Below are positions 30,301 to 38,243 of a stretch of DNA of 64,000 nt, piece after piece. Position 1 is the stretch's first letter, and every line of letters starts with the position of its first letter. Both the position numbers and the translations under genes were made by a program. Where the stretch lies: assembly GCF_022664395.1 (NCBI RefSeq), contig NZ_JAKRET010000002.1, positions 310,001 through 374,000 of the forward strand. Reading direction: 5' to 3'. The notes beneath the pieces are model-generated. The model was not told the DNA's origin. It searched no databases and saw only the letters and a program-made list of their open reading frames with translations. This DNA comes from Sphingomonas lacusdianchii (GTDB lineage Bacteria > Pseudomonadota > Alphaproteobacteria > Sphingomonadales > Sphingomonadaceae).

Positions 30301-32216
30301 AAGGCACCACCGAGCGCACCGCCATAGTCGAACAGGCGATAGCTGCCCGCGACCGGGGAGGCCGCCGCATTGGCGCTGTTGACGAGGCTGAGGGTGCCGC
30401 CGAGCGTGAGGTTGCCGCCGACCGTGACCAGATCGTTGGTCGACCCGCCCACCACGCCCGGCGTGCCGAGCTCGAACAGCGACGTGGCCCCTCCCGTCAG
30501 CGTGTAGTTGCCCGCGACGGTCAGGGCGCCGGGCGAGTTGCCCGCCGACACGATGCCGCCCGTATTGACCGTGACCGAGCCCGCGAAGCTGCCCGAACCA
30601 TGTAGCGTGCCACCGGCGTTGACGTTGAGCGTGGCGGTGTTGGCCGCGGTGTCGCCGAACACGCCGTCAATGGCCAGGATGCCGGCATTGACGTTGGCGG
30701 TGCCGGTGAACTGCCCCGCCGTCGCGCCGTTCGTCCCCGTCAGCCGCAGCAATCCCGCACCCGCCTGCGTGAAGGTGCCAGCGCCGCTGATCGTATTGGC
30801 GAAGGTGACAGCGTCCGAGCGGTTGAAGACCAGCGCCGCGTTGGTGGCGATCGTGCCGTCGACCCAGCCGATGGCACCGCCATTACCGATCTGCAGCGTG
30901 CCGGCATCGACGGTGGTGCCGCCGGAGTAGCTGTTGTTGCCGGAGAGGATGAGCGTTCCGGTGCCGACCTTGGCAAGGCTGGTGGTATTGGAGCCATCGA
31001 CGATGGTGCCGGCATAGATGGTGGTGGTGTCGGCCGATCCGACCACGATGTGGCCGTTGCGCAGTACCGCGCCGCTGCTGCTGCCCGCCAGCGCACCGAC
31101 GCTGAGGGTCGTGCCGCCAAGATCGGCGAGCCCGTCGTTGGTCAGCGTGCCGATGCCGGTGACGGGCCCGGTGACTGACAGGCTGCCGGTATTGGCGACA
31201 TCGCCGGTCAGGGTGCCGGAAAGCTGCGCGGTGCCGGTGTTGGCGAGGCCACCGGCGAGCGTGCCGGTCGAGACGAGCAGCCCGGCATTGCGGAAAGCCT
31301 GGCTGGCGGTCGCCAACGTCCCGGTGTTGGTCACGGTCGCCTCGGCCGCGTTGGTCACGTCGCCCACGAAGGAGCCGGCGTTGGTCAGGCTGCCGGCATT
31401 GTCGAACAGCCCGGCCAGTCGGTAATTGCCGGTATTCGTGACCGCGACGGCGGCAGCGGCGGCGTTGGCCAGCGTGGCATTGCCGGTGACGGAGCCGGTG
31501 ATGGTCAGGCTGCCCGCCTGGTTGACGACCGAGCCGTCGAGCTGTCCGCCCGACACGATGACCGTGCCGCCGTTGGTCAGCCCGCCGGTGAGGATGCCCG
31601 AGGTGGTGAAGCTGCCGCTGTTCGACACCGGACCGCTGATGGTGCCGGTGTTGCTGGCGGTGCCGGCGTTGGTTAGCGCCGCCGCCAGCGTCCCGGCGTT
31701 CCGGAAGGTCGCGCCGCTGGCGACCGAGACGGTCGAGACGAGCGAGCCCCCGGTCCCCAGCACCAGCGTGCCCGCGGTGACGCTGGTCGCGCCGTCGTAG
31801 CTGTTGGCGCCGGTCAGCGTGAGCGTGCCCGCGCCGATCTTGTTCAGTCCGAAGCTGCCGCCGGAGCTGGTCAATGCGCTGTCGATGGTCGCGCCGGCAC
31901 CGCCGTCGATGTTGACGAAGCTCTGCCCGGGGGTCGAGAACGGGTCGCCGGTCAGGTTGAGGCTGCCGCCGGTCAGGCGATAGCCATCGACCGTGAACTG
32001 CAGCCCCTGCATGTCGGGCGCGCCGGCCAGCGTGACGGTGCCCGCCGTGCCGCCGAAGATGCCGACGCCCGACTGCCATCCGGTATTGACGACGCTGGCC
32101 GGACCGCCGGTCCAGTTGGTGCTGCCGGCATTCCAGGTGGCGGTGCCCCCCCTGGCCGCCCGGCCCGGCGCCGGTCGTGTCGGTCCCGTCCCAGAATTGC
32201 AGCGCCTGACCGCCAT
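27345..32216 (-). CDS. Giant autotransporter, C-terminal part (passenger repeats plus beta-barrel), downstream of a frameshift
   Basis: This 1,623-codon frame holds the second half of a type Va autotransporter. From about 32152 downward it carries passenger domain repeats of the autotransporter-associated beta-strand type, for example GAGTLTLTGANSYDGATS and GTGTLILSGNNSYSGGTT, each seen twice. Then come a linker (FDMLSGEVHASAVNARYE) and a C-terminal barrel of about 270 residues, with IWGQGFGTFG at its start and ending VKVNFLHRW. It is not an independent gene: its first 21 codons are out of frame, and true homology starts at GGTATWNAG, exactly where the upstream frame loses it. It has no signal peptide of its own, so as sequenced it would not be exported. 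One base fewer at 32146-32152 restores a single 2,579-aa protein from 35085. Confidence 0.85.
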   Translation of the reverse strand: MAVRRCNSGTGPTRPAPGRAARGGTATWNAGSTNWTGGPASVVNTGWQSGVGIFGGTAGTVTLAGAPDMQGLQFTVDGYRLTGGSLNLTGDPFSTPGQSFVNIDGGAGATIDSALTSSGGSFGLNKIGAGTLTLTGANSYDGATSVTAGTLVLGTGGSLVSTVSVASGATFRNAGTLAAALTNAGTASNTGTISGPVSNSGSFTTSGILTGGLTNGGTVIVSGGQLDGSVVNQAGSLTITGSVTGNATLANAAAAAVAVTNTGNYRLAGLFDNAGSLTNAGSFVGDVTNAAEATVTNTGTLATASQAFRNAGLLVSTGTLAGGLANTGTAQLSGTLTGDVANTGSLSVTGPVTGIGTLTNDGLADLGGTTLSVGALAGSSSGAVLRNGHIVVGSADTTTIYAGTIVDGSNTTSLAKVGTGTLILSGNNSYSGGTTVDAGTLQIGNGGAIGWVDGTIATNAALVFNRSDAVTFANTISGAGTFTQAGAGLLRLTGTNGATAGQFTGTANVNAGILAIDGVFGDTAANTATLNVNAGGTLHGSGSFAGSVTVNTGGIVSAGNSPGALTVAGNYTLTGGATSLFELGTPGVVGGSTNDLVTVGGNLTLGGTLSLVNSANAAASPVAGSYRLFDYGGALGGAFATITSPTAQTYHVFTDIPGQVNLLVSNGGQALQFWDGTDTTGAGPGGQGGTATWNAGNTNWTGGPASVVNTGWQSGVGIFGGTAGTVTLAGTPDMQGLQFTVDGYRLTGGSLNLTGDPFSTPGQSFVNVDGGVGATIDSALTSTGGSFGLNKIGAGTLTLTGANSYDGATSVTAGTLVLGTGGSLVSTVSVAGGATFRNAGTLAAALTNAGTASNTGTISGPVSNSGSFTTSGILTGGLTNGGTVIVSGGQIDGAVVNQAGSLTITGSATGNATLANTAAAAVAVTDTGSYRLAGLFDNAGSLTNAGSFLGDVTNAAGATVTNTGTLATASQAFRNAGLLVSTGTLAGGLANTGTAQLSGTLTGDVANTGSLSVTGPVTGIGTLTNDGLVDLGGTTLSVGALAGSSSGAVLRNGHIVIGSADTTTVYAGTIVDGSNTTSLAKVGTGTLILSGNNSYSGGTTVDAGTLHVTGTLASNVSVARGATLSGTGSVGGLVVAAGASVAPGTNGTIGALSVKGDLLFAAGSFYRIDDNAAGASDRLLSSGVATLQGGTVMVNADTGVYAPRTRYTILTAAGGVAGQFADVTANFAFLTPNLSYDANNAFLTLSRNDVQFSTVASTPNQRAAGVASQSLGVGGTLYDAIVTLSADQGRRAFDMLSGEVHASAVNARYETAHIVREAILDRLRYGEIGSSEGGAGASAQSVRPRRSAIWGQGFGTFGTTGSDNNAARLRQQHSGLLLGIDTLAGSTWRLGIAGGYTHSSLDIADRNSDASIDGVFGGAYAGTTFGATQLRLGVSYSDANLRTKRIPSFPTLSDTASSRYGGDLGQAFGEAGYLIRSATGYVEPFIGGAVLHMTRKGFAERGGASALTANSSAYDIATSTVGMQVQDRPRALLGTETPLLLRGLLAYRHAYGDVHPSALVRFAEADQGFTVAGVPIARDAMVAQGGIDWRVSPATTLSLAYTGQVGSQRTQDHGVKVNFLHRW
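28897..30774 (-). repeat. Long direct repeat inside the autotransporter (copy A)
   Basis: About 1,878 bases nearly identical to 30892-32770, with only scattered substitutions visible on reading. The offset is 1,995 bases (665 codons). The homologous poly-C tract here (30151-30156) is six bases and in frame. Confidence 0.9.
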
Positions 32217-35085
32217 TGGACACGAGCAGGTTCACCTGCCCCGGAATGTCGGTGAAGACATGGTAGGTCTGCGCGGTGGGCGACGTGATCGCCGCGAAGC
32301 TGCCGGCGAGCGCCCCGCCATAGTCGAACAGGCGATAGCTGCCCGCGACCGGCGAGGCCGTCGCATCGGCGCTGTCGACGAGGCTGAGCGTGCCGCCGAG
32401 CGTCAGGTTGCCGCCGACCGTGACCAGATCGTTGGTCGCGCCGCCGACGACGCCCGGCGTGCCGAGCTCGAACAGCGACGCGGCCCCTCCCGTCAGCGTG
32501 TAGTTGCCCGCGACGGTCAGGGCGCCGGGCGAGTTGCCCGCCGACACGATGCCGCCCGTATTGACCGTGACCGAGCCCGCGAAGCTGCCCGAACCATGTA
32601 GCGTGCCACCGGCGTTGACGTTGAGCGTCGCGGTGTTGGCCGCGGTGTCGCCGAACACGCCGTCAATGGCCAGGATGCCGGCATTGACGTTGGCGGTGCC
32701 GGTGAACTGCCCCGTCGTCGCGCCGTTCGTCCCCGTCAGCCGCAGCAACCCAGTGCCCGCCTGCGTGAAGACGCCCGTGCCCGTCAGCGTGTTGGCGAGC
32801 GTAAAGTTGCTGGTGCCGTTCACGACCAGCGCGCCCGCAGCCCCGATCGCCACCGAGCCGACGAGGTTGCCCGGCGTCGTGCCGATCGCGAGGGTACCGG
32901 AATTGACCTCGATCGCGTTCCCACCGGCGCTGGCGGCGGCGATGGTCCCGGCATTCGCCAGCTGCGTCGTGCCACTGCCGGACAGGCGCAGGCCGACCGC
33001 GCCCTGCACCCGTTGCCCGGTGGCTACCGTGACGAGGTTGCCGGCACCGTTGCCGCTCAGGTCGATGCCCGCGTTGCCTGCACCGCTGGAGGTGATGGTG
33101 CCGGTCGCGCGGACCTGCACCGTGCCCGCCCCGGCAGAGACGAAGATCCCCGCGCCGTCCGCCGCCGTGGTGGTGCCGGCCGTGATGGCGACATTGCCTG
33201 CCCCGGTGGTCGTCGCGGAGATGCCCCTGGAGGCGCCGACCACCGTGCCGGCGGTGATGGCGATCGCGCCGCTGCCGCTCACGGCGACGTCGATCGCACG
33301 GCCGCCGCCGCCTGTCACCGTGCCTAGCGGCGCGGCCGAGGTTCCGAGCGTGATGTTCCCGCTGGTCGTGTCGGCGTGGATACCGATGTAGGAGGTGCCG
33401 GTCACCGCGCCGTTGCCGCTGACGGTGACATCATTCGTCCCGGTGCTGGCGTAGATGCCGTAGCCACCGGAGATCAAACCGCTGCCGGTGTTCGTTATCG
33501 TGCCGCCGAGCTGCGCGTACACGCCGCTGCGGACATTGTTCGGCGCGATCACCGACCCGGTGTTGTTGAAGGTACCGCCCTGAAGGTGGATGCCGTCCGA
33601 CACCAGGCCGCCCACGGTGATAATGCCAGCGTTGGAGAACGTGCCGCCCGCGGTGAGTTCCACCGCCTGTATGGTCCCGCCGGGGACGAGCTGAACACCG
33701 TTGGTAGTGAGTGTTCCAGCGGCGCCGAGCGCGATGGTGCCGGCGTTCGCCACGATCGAGCCACCTGATATCGCCCCGGTCAGGGTCGTGGTGCCACCGC
33801 CGATCTGCTGCACCACACCGCCGCCGGTGATCGCCCCCGCCACCGTCAGCGCGTCCGACCGGTTCAGGGCCAGAACGCCGTTGTTCGTGATCGCGCCGGG
33901 CAACGTGCCCGCCGTGCCGCCCGCACCGATCTGCAAGGTGCCCCCCGCCGTGATGGTCGTGCTGCCCAGGAAGCCGTCGTTATTACCGCTGAGGAGCAGC
34001 GTGCCGCCATTGACTGAAATCGTCGACGCATTGGATCCCAGGCCGCTCAGGCTGCCTGAAATGGTCCAGGTGCTCGTGCCGTCCTTGATGATCCTGCTGA
34101 AGTTGAAGAGGCTGCCCGGGATGATCGAGGATGGTCCGGGGTCGCTCGCGTTGCCGAGCAGGCGCAGTTCGTTCGTTCCGCCACCGCCGTTGATGGTGCC
34201 GGTGAAGGTCGCTCCCTTGTAGAATTGCAGGAGATCGTCACCGGATCCCATGGACATGGAGCCGTTGAACTGCGACCCTCCGTTCAGGGTGATGGAATTC
34301 GCGCCACTGCCCAGGCTGAGGTTTCCGTTGACGACGCCGGTTGCGCCGTTCGTGAAATTGACGGCGACGTTACCGCCGCTGTCGATGACCGCGCCGTTCC
34401 CTGACGTTCCGGCCTGGATGGTGCCGTTATTGCTGATGGTGTTCGCCAATGTATTGGCGCCGGCGAGATTCTGAAACCAGATCGTGGGGCCGCTGTCGTT
34501 CAGCGTGGCGATTTTACCGCCCTGATAGATATTGATCGTATTGCCGTTGCCGGTCGGGTTGATGACCTCGTCGCCTTGGCCGGTCCGACCGAGCCCCAGC
34601 GCGTCGGATTGAACGATGCCGTAGATGTCGATGACCGAGTTGTTGCCGACCTCGATCGTATTGGCGCCGATCCCCTGAGGGCCGGTGCCCGTCGGGTGCC
34701 CGTTCAGCGCCGGCCCGCCGCTATGGCTGTGGACCGTCGCCTTGGCGTTGATCGTGATGTGGGTGTTATCGCCCAGGCTGATCGCAGTGCCATTACTGTC
34801 GAAGGTGCCTTCGGTGGTACCGTCGCCAACCGTGACCGTGGTGATCGTCGTCCCCCCAGCCGATGGACCGATGACGCCGTCACCATTGTTCGTCGGTACG
34901 GTGCACGTGACGCTGCCCGCGCTCCGGGCGCACGCAGCATGCGCGTCCGTGGCCCCCATCGCAACGATCAAGGCGGTGATCGATACACCGATTTTCCCCC
35001 GGGTCCGGCTATTGTTCGGAAAGGGAAAGAGGGCGCAAGCGGCAATTTTGCGCGACGACGTACCAAGACTTTTATTAGTGTGCAT
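30883..35085 (-). CDS. Giant autotransporter, N-terminal part (signal peptide and passenger), truncated by frameshift
   Basis: Begins at ATG 35085 with a long signal peptide (basic start MHTNKSLGTSSRKIAA, hydrophobic VSITALIVAMGAT, cleavage after DAHA). The passenger is Gly/Asn/Thr-rich beta-helix material, with GGTLLLSGNNDGFLGSTT and TITAGGTLQIG as autotransporter-associated strands. Native sequence runs to FWDGTDTTGAGPGGQGG near 32153. After the extra C at 32146-32152 the frame turns into an Arg/His/Gln-rich shadow (HRHLECRQHQ and onwards) ending at 30883. About 980 residues are genuine. Family proteins are surface-displayed adhesins or biofilm factors; the role here is unknown. The gene is flanked by an IS remnant and a tRNA. 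Confidence 0.85.
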   Translation of the reverse strand: MHTNKSLGTSSRKIAACALFPFPNNSRTRGKIGVSITALIVAMGATDAHAACARSAGSVTCTVPTNNGDGVIGPSAGGTTITTVTVGDGTTEGTFDSNGTAISLGDNTHITINAKATVHSHSGGPALNGHPTGTGPQGIGANTIEVGNNSVIDIYGIVQSDALGLGRTGQGDEVINPTGNGNTINIYQGGKIATLNDSGPTIWFQNLAGANTLANTISNNGTIQAGTSGNGAVIDSGGNVAVNFTNGATGVVNGNLSLGSGANSITLNGGSQFNGSMSMGSGDDLLQFYKGATFTGTINGGGGTNELRLLGNASDPGPSSIIPGSLFNFSRIIKDGTSTWTISGSLSGLGSNASTISVNGGTLLLSGNNDGFLGSTTITAGGTLQIGAGGTAGTLPGAITNNGVLALNRSDALTVAGAITGGGVVQQIGGGTTTLTGAISGGSIVANAGTIALGAAGTLTTNGVQLVPGGTIQAVELTAGGTFSNAGIITVGGLVSDGIHLQGGTFNNTGSVIAPNNVRSGVYAQLGGTITNTGSGLISGGYGIYASTGTNDVTVSGNGAVTGTSYIGIHADTTSGNITLGTSAAPLGTVTGGGGRAIDVAVSGSGAIAITAGTVVGASRGISATTTGAGNVAITAGTTTAADGAGIFVSAGAGTVQVRATGTITSSGAGNAGIDLSGNGAGNLVTVATGQRVQGAVGLRLSGSGTTQLANAGTIAAASAGGNAIEVNSGTLAIGTTPGNLVGSVAIGAAGALVVNGTSNFTLANTLTGTGVFTQAGTGLLRLTGTNGATTGQFTGTANVNAGILAIDGVFGDTAANTATLNVNAGGTLHGSGSFAGSVTVNTGGIVSAGNSPGALTVAGNYTLTGGAASLFELGTPGVVGGATNDLVTVGGNLTLGGTLSLVDSADATASPVAGSYRLFDYGGALAGSFAAITSPTAQTYHVFTDIPGQVNLLVSNGGQALQFWDGTDTTGAGPGGQGGHRHLECRQHQLDRRSGQRRQYRMAVGRRHLRRHGGHRHAGRRARHAGAAVHGRWLSPDRRQPQPDRRPVLDPRAELRQHRRRCRRDHRQRIDQLRRQLRTEQDRRGHAHADRRQQLRRRDQRHRGHAGAGDRGLARLDRLGRQRRDLPERRDAGGGANQRRHRQQHRHHQRSGVEQRQLHHLGHPHRRADQRRHGHRVGRTARRLGRQPGGQPDHHRLRHRQCHAGQRRRCRRRGHEYRQLPTGRAVRQCRQPDQRRLLRGRRDQRGRGDRDQHRDVGDRQPGFPQCRAARLDRHARRWPRQHRHRAAFRHPDRRCRQYRQPVSHRARHRHRHADQRRARRSWRHDPQRRCAGGQQQRRGTAQRPHRGRIGRHHHHLCRHHRRWLQYHQPCQGRHRNAHPLRQQQLLRRHHRRCRHAADR
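30892..32770 (-). repeat. Long direct repeat inside the autotransporter (copy B, with extra C)
   Basis: About 1,879 bases matching copy A and separated from it by 117 bases. The one visible length difference is a C7 tract at 32146-32152 in place of C6, so the offset changes from 1,995 to 1,996 bases beyond it. Confidence 0.9.
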
Positions 35086-35104
35086 GTGGTCCCGACCGGT
35101 GCAT

Positions 35105-35240
35105 CAACAATGAAAGTATCGCTAGCACTTCTCCTGCCATGCAATGGTAAGCAATCAATTAACTAGGGATTCCTACTTATAAGCAACTGAATATACTTTT
35201 GATATTCCATGAAAAATATATACGGAGATCGATGTTAAGA
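35105..35240. promoter_or_regulatory. AT-rich upstream region of the autotransporter gene
   Basis: A stretch with runs such as ATATACTTTTGATATTCC and AAAAATATATAC, in strong contrast with the GC-rich surroundings. It lies directly upstream of the autotransporter start and probably holds its promoter. Such composition is a common target of silencing proteins and a sign of transferred DNA (inference). No gene is seen from 35086 to about 35340. Confidence 0.45.
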
Positions 35241-35592
35241 TTAGACCAGTGGTACTGCTGTTTATGAGGCCAGTTCGATCGCGGGTCTCTGGTCCATTAA
35301 TGTCGGCGGAGACGAGCCGGACATGAAAATGTTCATTTATGTCGCACAAAAAAAGCCTTTATTCTGAAGCAGGCCAAGGCAGACACATCGTTCGCTGAGG
35401 CGATCCGCCGGATGGCGACTCCGGTCCGGGATCGAGACCGTCCGAAAACGTTCCAGCGGCGGAGCGGGGGCGAGCGCTGTGCGGGAAAGTAGCACGAGAG
35501 CCGGCGTCCTCACGCCCCCGGGCGCAAGATAGGGCGGGATGAACGTCGTGGAAGGCCGTATCGGGCGTGAGGGTGGCACGTTCGGGGTCGGA

Positions 35593-36290
35593 TCAACCCT
35601 GCACCGCTCGGGTCAGTCCCGGCACGCCGGTGAGGGTGATGGCGCGTCTGAGATTATTGGCCGACGCGGTCAGGCTGAACTCGGCGCGGACCTTCTCCCA
35701 GCCCACGCATTAGGTAAGCACCCCGGTTCATCCACTGCTTGATCCAGCCGAACGAGTGTTCGACCGTGCATTCGCGGATGATGAGGATGCCCGCCGTTTC
35801 GCGAGGTGTGCTGACATGCGCTCGGTGATCCCCGCGATTGATACGCCGCCAACGACCCTTGGTACAGCGCGCCCTGATCTGGCAGCCAGCGAAGGCGGCG
35901 GGACAACAATACTGGACCGGTAGATGCCCGTGCGTCACCAGGCGTAGCGGGTGTCCAGCACCTGTCCGCCGAGCAGTGATAGACGTTGGCCTCGGAATCC
36001 TAGCGGAACCGCTCCGAGGGGAAGAGACCGTTACCGACGGCAGTGCCCCGGTGCGGGCGCGGAATGTGCGGCGTGATGGCGCTCGCCTCGTACGCGACGA
36101 TATCATCGCCCGAGTGATACCCCATGTCGGCAACCGCATCGATCAGCTCGATGCCGCGTGCGTCCATCGCTGCTATGGTGGTGGACGTCAGCAAGCCCCA
36201 GTCGTTGCAGGCATTGGTGACGTGCTGCTCGACGATCGAGCTGCTTCGCATTGACCGCCAACCGTGCCCTCGAACGCCCTGGCGTCGGCG
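35593..36290 (-). pseudogene. Decayed IS1182-like transposase (C-terminal half)
   Basis: Pieces of a DDE transposase of the IS1182 type are spread over several minus-strand frames: VTNACNDWGLLTS and IELIDAVADMGYHSGDDI, then SEANVYHC, then CTVEHSFGWIKQWMNRGAYL, and finally EKVRAEFSLTASANNLRRA ending at the TGA at 35593. An in-frame TAG at 36000-36002 stands where Tyr is expected (RFR-stop-DSEANVYHC), and at least two frameshifts follow. The N-terminal half is missing; the coding remnant stops short of the tRNA. The 3' non-coding part of the element may reach about 35340. It cannot make active transposase. Confidence 0.75.
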
Positions 36291-36331
36291 ATATGTCCGC
36301 CGATGACACGGTTCGTACCTTCTTGGGTAGT

Positions 36332-36408
36332 TGGCGCACCCGGAGGGATTCGAACCCCCGACCAAGGAGGTAGAAGCTCCTTGCTCTATCCAGCTGAGCT
36401 ACGGGTGC
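36332..36408 (-). tRNA. tRNA-Arg (anticodon TCT)
   Basis: A 77-base cloverleaf including an encoded CCA end. Acceptor arms GCACCCG / CGGGTGC, D-arm AGCTCAGCTGGATAGAGC, anticodon arm AGGAGCTTCTACCTCCT with TCT in the loop, and T-arm with GGTTCGAATCC. It reads AGA codons, which are rare in such GC-rich genomes. The 3' end faces the IS remnant and autotransporter, the usual side for integrated DNA. Confidence 0.95.
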
Positions 36409-36464
36409 CCGCCGCTTCGTTAGCGTGGATTGCGGCATAGCGGAACCGCTATCATAACGCCGCC

Positions 36465-37214
36465 ATGCACGAACCGTCCGATCCCCCCTTGTCCCGAATC
36501 GACGCCGGTACGCTCCCGGCGCAGGGGTTTCGCCATTTCGATATCGTCATGGCGGCGTTCGTCGCGATCCTGTTGCTGTCGAACATCATCGGCGCGGGCA
36601 AGGTCGCGGCGATCGACGTCGCCGGCACGCCGTTCGTGTTCGGCGCGGGCATCCTGTTCTTTCCGGTGTCCTATGTGATCGGCGACGTGCTGACCGAAGT
36701 CTATGGCTATGCCCGTGCGCGACGGTGCATCTGGGTGGGGTTCGCCGCGCTGCTGTTCATGGCGTTCATGGCCGCCACGGTCGTCGCCATGCCGCCGGCG
36801 CCCGGCTGGGTCGGGCAGGGTGCCTATGAAACCGTGTTCGGACAGGTGCCGCGCATCGTCTTCGCCTCGATCGCCGCCTTCTGGGCCGGCGAGTTCGTCA
36901 ACGCCTATGTCCTTGCCCGGATGAAGATCTGGACCGGGGGGCGCGCGCTGTGGACGCGGACGGTCGGATCGACGGTGGTGGGGCAGGCGGTCGACAGCGT
37001 GATCTTCTATCCGCTGGCGTTCCTCGGCGTGTGGCCGACGGGGCAGGTGCTGACCGTCATGGTGACCAACTGGGCGATGAAGGTCGGCTGGGAAGTCGTG
37101 CTGACGCCGGTCACCTATGCCGTGGTCGGCTGGTTGAAGCGGCGCGAAGGCGTCGACGTGTTCGATGCCGCGACCGACTTCTCGCCCTTTGCGGGCGAGC
37201 GTCGGTCGCGATAA
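36465..37214 (+). CDS. yhhQ: Queuosine precursor transporter (YhhQ/VUT family)
   Basis: A 249-aa inner-membrane protein with about six helices. The motifs LLLSNIIGAGKVAAI, FFPVSYVIGDVLTEVYGYA and TVVGQAVDSVIFYPLAF are typical of the vitamin-uptake-like family that imports 7-cyano-7-deazaguanine or related bases for queuosine in tRNA. A hydrophilic N-terminus precedes the first helix. It starts at ATG 36465, divergent from the tRNA gene. Confidence 0.9.
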   Translation: MHEPSDPPLSRIDAGTLPAQGFRHFDIVMAAFVAILLLSNIIGAGKVAAIDVAGTPFVFGAGILFFPVSYVIGDVLTEVYGYARARRCIWVGFAALLFMAFMAATVVAMPPAPGWVGQGAYETVFGQVPRIVFASIAAFWAGEFVNAYVLARMKIWTGGRALWTRTVGSTVVGQAVDSVIFYPLAFLGVWPTGQVLTVMVTNWAMKVGWEVVLTPVTYAVVGWLKRREGVDVFDAATDFSPFAGERRSR

Positions 37215-37215
37215 T

Positions 37216-37884
37216 TCAGGCGCCGACGCGCGCCAACAGCCCTTCGAACAGCGCGCGACCGTCGCGGCCGCCATGCGCTGCTTCGATGCGGCGTTCGGGA
37301 TGCGGCATCATGCCCAGCACATTGCCCCCGGCATTGACCAGTCCGGCAATGTCGCGCGCCGATCCGTTGACCGGTTCGGCATAGCGGAACGCCACTTGAC
37401 CCTCGCCCTCGATCCGGTCGAGCGTCGCATCGTCGGCGACATAATTGCCGTCATGATGCGCCACCGGCACGCGGATCGTGTTGCCGGGGCGATAGCCGCT
37501 GGTAAAGGCCGACTTGGTCTCGCCCACGCGCAGCGCGACGTCGCGACAAACGAAAGACAGGCCGCGATTGCGCATCAGCGCGCCCGGCAGCAACCCCGCT
37601 TCGGTCAGGATCTGGAACCCGTTGCAGATGCCGAGGACCGGCAGCCCCTTGCCCGCTGCATCGACCACCGCGCGCATCACCGGCGATCGCGCCGCGATCG
37701 CGCCCGAGCGCAGATAGTCGCCATAGGAGAAGCCGCCCGGCACCGCGACCAGCCCGATATCGTCCGGCAGGTCGGTGTCGCGGTGCCACACCATGGTCGG
37801 CGCGGTGCCGGTGACCGATTCCAGCGCCACCGCGATGTCGCGGTCGCAGTTCGAGCCCGGAAAGACGATGACGGCGGTCTTCAT
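37216..37884 (-). CDS. purQ: Phosphoribosylformylglycinamidine synthase subunit PurQ
   Basis: Glutaminase subunit of the PurLQS complex, step 4 of purine synthesis: it releases ammonia from glutamine for FGAM formation. 222 aa; class I amidotransferase fold with nucleophile Cys87 in GICNGFQ and the His-Glu pair in MMPHPERR. The GSNCDRD start is typical. Its ATG overlaps the purS stop by 4 bases (ATGA), so the two are translationally coupled. purL is not adjacent within the window. Confidence 0.95.
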   Translation of the reverse strand: MKTAVIVFPGSNCDRDIAVALESVTGTAPTMVWHRDTDLPDDIGLVAVPGGFSYGDYLRSGAIAARSPVMRAVVDAAGKGLPVLGICNGFQILTEAGLLPGALMRNRGLSFVCRDVALRVGETKSAFTSGYRPGNTIRVPVAHHDGNYVADDATLDRIEGEGQVAFRYAEPVNGSARDIAGLVNAGGNVLGMMPHPERRIEAAHGGRDGRALFEGLLARVGA

Positions 37885-38111
37885 GCCCGTTCGACCCGAT
37901 AGTTTTCGATCACCGTGTTGGCGAGCAGCTTGCGGCACATCGCGTCGATCGTCTCGTCGTCGGTGCCATCGGCTACCTCCAGTTCGATCAGTTTGCCGAC
38001 CCGCGCCTCGCCCACGCCCGCAAAGCCGAGCGAGGCCAGCGCATGTTCGATCGCCTTGCCCTGCGGATCGAGTACGCCGTTCTTGAGCGTCACGACGATG
38101 CGGAGTTTCAT
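37881..38111 (-). CDS. purS: Phosphoribosylformylglycinamidine synthase subunit PurS
   Basis: Small 76-aa subunit that bridges PurL and PurQ. It has the typical [20 protein letters not shown] start, the VGKLIELEV strand and the [13 protein letters not shown] end. Start at ATG 38109-38111. Its stop overlaps the purQ start. Confidence 0.94.
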   Translation of the reverse strand: MKLRIVVTLKNGVLDPQGKAIEHALASLGFAGVGEARVGKLIELEVADGTDDETIDAMCRKLLANTVIENYRVERA

Positions 38112-38243
38112 GGAAATTGCCTCAAGTCCGAATGGGGAGTTGTCGCGGGCGCTATGGCCCCCCATGCGCCCGCGCACAAGAGGCGTGGGGCTCCACCGCC
38201 GGATTCGCTTGAGCGCGCCGTATTGCCTGCCTATCACACTGCC

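Noticed and set aside
28023..30605. Long plus-strand open frame of 860 codons opposite the autotransporter
   Set aside because: It is the antisense shadow of a repetitive GC-rich gene: composition is Arg/Ala/Gly/Asp-rich with no domain, and the minus strand has clear autotransporter homology.
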